Positions 22,953-25,880 of a DNA stretch of 25,880 bases are shown here, one piece after another. The DNA is from CAYOXX01 sp964408025. Its GTDB lineage: Bacteria > Acidobacteriota > DATKUA01. The stretch covers positions 1-25,880 of the forward strand of contig CAYOXX010000039.1 of the NCBI GenBank assembly GCA_964408025.1. Reading direction: 5' to 3'. Both the position numbers and the translations under genes were made by a program. The stretch's first letter is position 1. Each line of letters begins with the position of its first letter. The notes beneath the pieces are model-generated. The model was not told the DNA's origin, made no database searches, and worked only from the letters and a program-made list of their open reading frames with translations.

Positions 22953-24280
22953 GCGCGGCCAAATACACGACATACATGACAGACAAGATCGGGCCACTGC
23001 CGTTCTGCCCCGGCTGCGGCCACGACATTCTGATAAAGTCCCTCGACAAGGCCCTCGTGAAGCTGCAGCCCGACCCCAAGGAGGTGGTGATCGCCACCGA
23101 CATCGGCTGCATCGGCCTGGCGGACAGGTACTTCATCACAAACGCCTTCCACGGCCTGCACGGCCGCGCCGTCACCTACGCCTGCGGGCTGAAGCTGGCC
23201 AAACCCGAGCTGACGGTCATCGCCCTGATGGGGGACGGCGGCTGCGGCATCGGCGGCACCCACCTGCTGAACGTCGCCCGGCGCAACATCGGCATCACGC
23301 TCGTAGTGGGCAACAACTTCAACTACGGCATGACGGGCGGGCAGCACTCGGTCACCACCCCCAGCGGGGGCCTGACCTCCACCACGCCTTGGGGCAACAT
23401 CGAGTGCCCCATGGACCTATGCGGGACCGCCGCCGCGGCTGGCGCAGCCTGGGTCTATAGGGCGACCGCCTTCGACAAAGACCTCCCCGACGTCATCGCC
23501 CGGGCCATAGAACAGCCGGGCTTTGCAATGCTCGACATCTGGGAGCTGTGCGTCGCCTACTACTCGCCGCGCAACAAGCTCAAGAAGCAGGGGCTCTTCG
23601 ACCTGCTCGAAAGCTACGGCTTCGAGCTGGGGCTGCTGGCCGACAAGCCGCGCCTGGAGTACAGTATCCAGTACCGCCAGGCCTACGAGGCCGGCAAACG
23701 AGTCATCAAACGCAAACCGGCAATCGAACGGAAATTCGACAACTCCGTCGGCAGGCAGACCGGCATCGTCGTCGCGGGCAGCGCGGGGCAGAAGATCAAG
23801 TCGACCTCGACGCTGTTCGCCCAGGCGGCCATGCTCAGTGGCCTCGAGGCCACGCAGAAGGACGACTACCCGATAACCGTGATGACGGGCCACTCGCTGG
23901 CGGAGATCATCGTGAGCCCCGAGCGGATCGACTACACCGGCATTGATTCGGTCGATTACTTCATATTAATTTCCGAGGACGGCCTGCGAAGGGCCCGCGC
24001 CAAGATCGAACGGCTCCCGGAAACCTGTACCCTGTACGCGGAGGAGTCCCTCGAACTGCCGGAAACCAGGGCCAAGGTAATAAAGCTCCCCTTCGCCCAG
24101 GCCGGCAAGCGGATAGGCAGGCTGGCCGTGGCGACCGTGGCGCTGTCGGCCGCGCTGCGCGACTCCGGCCTCTTTCCCTTGGAGGCTTTCGGCACTGCGA
24201 TCTCGATGTTCCAGAAACCCAAGATCGCGGAAACCAACCTGAGGGCCATCGAGGCGGGCGTCGAACTGGCAGACAAATAA
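22949..24280 (+). CDS. korB: 2-oxoacid:ferredoxin oxidoreductase, fused beta (TPP) and gamma subunits
   Basis: The 443-residue product fuses two subunits. Residues 1 to about 260 are the thiamine-diphosphate beta subunit: CPGCGHD with C20 and C23, DIGCIG with C54, TPP motif GDGGCGIGG (95-103) ending in VVGNN (119-123), and C201 in ELCVAYYSPRN. Those four cysteines are the probable 4Fe-4S ligands. After a basic linker (about 250-268), residues 270-443 are a gamma domain beginning TGIVVAGSAGQKIKSTSTLFAQAA and continuing PITVMTGHSLAEIIVSPE. In most bacteria gamma is separate or fused to alpha, so beta-gamma order is notable. The reading frame is uninterrupted. GTG 22949 overlaps the korA stop, with GGGGG just upstream. 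No ferredoxin-like delta subunit is present. Confidence 0.9.
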   Translation: MSAAKYTTYMTDKIGPLPFCPGCGHDILIKSLDKALVKLQPDPKEVVIATDIGCIGLADRYFITNAFHGLHGRAVTYACGLKLAKPELTVIALMGDGGCGIGGTHLLNVARRNIGITLVVGNNFNYGMTGGQHSVTTPSGGLTSTTPWGNIECPMDLCGTAAAAGAAWVYRATAFDKDLPDVIARAIEQPGFAMLDIWELCVAYYSPRNKLKKQGLFDLLESYGFELGLLADKPRLEYSIQYRQAYEAGKRVIKRKPAIERKFDNSVGRQTGIVVAGSAGQKIKSTSTLFAQAAMLSGLEATQKDDYPITVMTGHSLAEIIVSPERIDYTGIDSVDYFILISEDGLRRARAKIERLPETCTLYAEESLELPETRAKVIKLPFAQAGKRIGRLAVATVALSAALRDSGLFPLEAFGTAISMFQKPKIAETNLRAIEAGVELADK

Positions 24281-24317
24281 AACGGTTCACCCGAACACGA
24301 ACGGAATGGAGGAGAGA

Positions 24318-25502
24318 ATGGGCAAGCCGACAATCGTTACCATGCCGGGGGACGGCATAGGCAAGCGCGTCATCCCCGCGGCCCTCGAGGTTCTAGACAA
24401 GGTCGGATTCGAGGCCGACTACGTGCACGCCGACATCGGCTGGGAATTCTGGATGCAGGAGGGGAACCCCCTTCCCGAGCGGACCATCGAGCTGCTGAAG
24501 CGGCACAAGGTGGGCCTCTTCGGCGCCATCACATCGAAACCGAAAAGCGAGGCCGCCAAGGAACTGAATCCGGAACTCCGGGGGAAAGGCTACACCTACT
24601 ACAGCCCCATCGTGGGCATGCGCCAGATCTTCAGGCTCGACCTCTGCATCCGCCCCTGCCGCTCCTTCCCGGGCAACCCCCTGAACTTCATCCGCAGGGG
24701 ACCCGGGGGGACAGTCGAGGAGCCCAAGGTCGACGTGGTCATCTTCAGGCAAAACACCGAGGGCCTATATTCGGGAGTCGAGTGGACCAACCCACCCGAG
24801 CAGGTGCGCAAAGCACTCGCTACGCACCCGAAGTTCCTCGCCTACGCCGACGTCCCGGGAGAAGAGCTTGCCGTCTCCTGCCGCATATTCACACAGGGGG
24901 CGTGCAACCGCATCGTGGAGGAAGCCTTCCGCTACGCCCGGAAATTCGGATACGGGTCGGTCACCATATGCGAGAAGCCCAACGTCATCCGCGAGACCTC
25001 CGGGATGATGCTGGAGACCGGCAAGCGCGTGCAAAGGGACTACCCCGACATCGCCCTCTGGAACACAAACATCGACGCCCAGATGATGTGGTTGACCAAG
25101 AATCCCGAGGACTACGGCGTGATCGTCGCCGGCAACATGTTCGGCGACATCGTCTCCGACGGCTTCGCCGGCCTGGTAGGCGGCCTGGGCTTCGCGTGCA
25201 GCGCTAACATCGGCCGGGAGGTTGCCGTGTTCGAGCCCACCCACGGCTCCGCGCCCAAATACGAGAACCTCGAGCCGTCGATAGTCAATCCCATCGCCAT
25301 GTTCCTGAGCGCCTGCATGATGCTCGACCACCTGGGCGAGAGCGATAAGGCCGAGAAAATCAGAAGCGCCATCGGCGAAGTGATAGCCGAGGGCAAAAAC
25401 TTCACCTACGACATGCTGAAGCTCAAAGGCGGCCCGGACGCGCTCGAGAAGGGGGCGGCTTCCACGGATCAACTGACTGAGGCGGTAGTCGAGAGGCTGT
25501 AG
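24318..25502 (+). CDS. Isocitrate/isopropylmalate dehydrogenase family enzyme, probably NADP-isocitrate dehydrogenase
   Basis: The 394-residue product is a beta-decarboxylating dehydrogenase. It begins KPTIVTMPGDGIGKRV (GDGIG 11-15), has FRQNTEGLYSGVEW, the metal-binding GNMFGDIVSDGFAGLVGGLG and the cofactor loop EPTHGSAPKYENL. Lys-Tyr after APs matches the NADP-binding pair of E. coli isocitrate dehydrogenase (APKY), suggesting NADP. The substrate helix reads YSPIVGMRQIFRLDLCIRPC rather than the standard SLN...RQ or LR..LDLYANLRP, so isocitrate is favoured by context and not proven; homoisocitrate or another 2-hydroxyacid is possible. It follows the korB-gamma gene by 37 bases, same strand. 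ATG 24318 is chosen because GGAGG (24308-24312) lies five bases upstream; ATG 24306 overlaps that site. Confidence 0.87.
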   Translation: MGKPTIVTMPGDGIGKRVIPAALEVLDKVGFEADYVHADIGWEFWMQEGNPLPERTIELLKRHKVGLFGAITSKPKSEAAKELNPELRGKGYTYYSPIVGMRQIFRLDLCIRPCRSFPGNPLNFIRRGPGGTVEEPKVDVVIFRQNTEGLYSGVEWTNPPEQVRKALATHPKFLAYADVPGEELAVSCRIFTQGACNRIVEEAFRYARKFGYGSVTICEKPNVIRETSGMMLETGKRVQRDYPDIALWNTNIDAQMMWLTKNPEDYGVIVAGNMFGDIVSDGFAGLVGGLGFACSANIGREVAVFEPTHGSAPKYENLEPSIVNPIAMFLSACMMLDHLGESDKAEKIRSAIGEVIAEGKNFTYDMLKLKGGPDALEKGAASTDQLTEAVVERL

Positions 25503-25519
25503 TCGGGAGGGCACGAGTC

Positions 25520-25565
25520 TGGGACCTCTGCCTCGGTCGGATAAATTCTTGATCCCACTTCTACA
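25520..25565 (+). repeat. GGATAAATTC-type repeat, copy 2
   Basis: GGGACCTCTGCC, CGGATAAATTC (core 25539-25548), GATCCC and CTACA occur in the same order as at 6981-7024. It begins about 18 bases after the dehydrogenase stop codon. Confidence 0.5.
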
Positions 25566-25634
25566 TAGCGCCACGATAACGCTATTCAGCGTTCTACAGG
25601 TATTTGGATTTAAATATAGTTATAAGATCAAACT

Positions 25635-25670
25635 GGTGGGACAGACCCGCCGCAGGCGGGCAAGCCCTCC
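25635..25670 (+). repeat. Internal fragment of the MITE-like element
   Basis: GGTGGGACAGA joins directly to CCCGCC-GCA-GGCGGG and CAAGCC. This equals the start and the first internal hairpin of the neighbouring full copy with the end hairpin deleted. Confidence 0.6.
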
Positions 25671-25690
25671 GGCCTATATACCTGAGAATC

Positions 25691-25802
25691 GGTGGGACAG
25701 GCATTCTTGCCTGTCACCCGCCGCAGGCGGGCATGGCTTGCAATCCGCTGCTAAACGAAACAGTTATGCCTCCCGCTGCGCGGGAGCTGACAGACAAGAA
25801 TG
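25691..25802 (+). repeat. MITE-like element, copy 2
   Basis: Begins GGTGGGACAGGCATTC with the hairpin GACAGGCA-TTCT-TGCCTGTC, continues with CCCGCC-GCA-GGCGGG and CTCCCGC-TGC-GCGGGAG, and ends GACAGACAAGAATG (25789-25802) before diverging. It is in the same orientation and has the same internal order as 5852-5967; the right terminal repeat is lost after GAATG. Confidence 0.7.
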
Positions 25803-25880
25803 ACGGGGCGGTAAAAAATCTAATTTGACGTCAAGTTGTTTAGAGGCAGTAAGTTACGCGATTTTTCGGTTGACACCGCA

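Larger units (their letters stand above)
25503..25880. other. Repeat-rich intergenic region at the window end
   Basis: No gene is supported in these 378 bases. They hold a GGATAAATTC-type unit (about 25520-25565), a short inverted repeat AGCG/CGCT region near 25566-25585, a partial 116-bp-element fragment (25635-25670) and a near-complete copy (25691-25802). The last 60 bases are AT-rich without recognisable features; TTGACA at 25871-25876 could be the -35 of a promoter running out of the window. Confidence 0.55.

Noticed and set aside
1..25880. tRNA or rRNA genes and pup/UBact-like small genes
   Set aside because: I looked for CCA-ended cloverleaf patterns, rRNA-like stretches and short frames ending in GGE or GGQ near arc and saw none; a covariance-model scan would be decisive.

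Overview
The window is bacterial chromosomal DNA from a GC-rich genome. Coding regions are clearly GC-rich with GC-ending codons, Shine-Dalgarno sites are strong (GGAGG), and intergenic DNA is full of short palindromic repeats. A lipoprotein signal, an exported S41 peptidase and a sugar-nucleotide enzyme suggest a two-membrane cell. A proteasome-type ARC/Mpa ATPase, a ferredoxin-linked 2-oxoacid oxidoreductase and the intergenic repeat load fit a poorly cultivated, non-actinobacterial lineage with anaerobic metabolism. I cannot name the phylum. I saw no rRNA, tRNA, CRISPR array, transposase or integrase.

Layout. 1-1766: a minus-strand pair, exported alpha/beta hydrolase and SAM methyltransferase. 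1935-5763: a plus-strand pair with overlapping ends, an S41 C-terminal-processing peptidase and an ARC/Mpa-type AAA ATPase that carries an insertion of about 150 residues in its ATPase domain. 6247-8285: ElbB and a zinc-type alcohol dehydrogenase/quinone reductase homologue. 8286-9181: an AT-rich island with one membrane-anchored coiled-coil protein. 9182-9646: a GNAT acetyltransferase. 10253-13295: ApbE (minus), then dGTPase-like HD hydrolase and RpiB (plus). 13296-15125: a second AT-rich island with a 411-residue protein of possible defence type. 15126-17442: a minus-strand DASS-family transporter and a tandem universal stress protein. 17609-18343: a sugar-1-phosphate nucleotidyltransferase (minus). 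18565-19783: an ECF sigma factor followed by a small exported protein. 20020-21576: a single-chain iron-sulfur L-serine dehydratase. 21828-25502: an operon of 2-oxoacid:ferredoxin oxidoreductase alpha, a fused beta-gamma subunit, and an isocitrate dehydrogenase-family enzyme.

How the genes work together. KorA, the KorB-KorC fusion and the dehydrogenase form a coherent module around 2-oxoglutarate (isocitrate to 2-oxoglutarate to succinyl-CoA, or the reverse with reduced ferredoxin). Serine dehydratase just upstream supplies pyruvate. The S41 peptidase and the ARC ATPase share an 8-base overlap and are probably translated together, but they should act in different compartments. No 20S core (PrcA/PrcB), Pup/UBact tag or ligase gene is visible here.

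Intergenic DNA holds at least six repeat families. These include a 116-bp MITE-like element with 16-bp terminal inverted repeats, hairpins that differ by a paired base swap, and the CACAGAG-type repeat. Several abut stop codons, where they may act as 3' ends of transcripts. The two AT-rich islands differ sharply in composition from their surroundings and look horizontally acquired.
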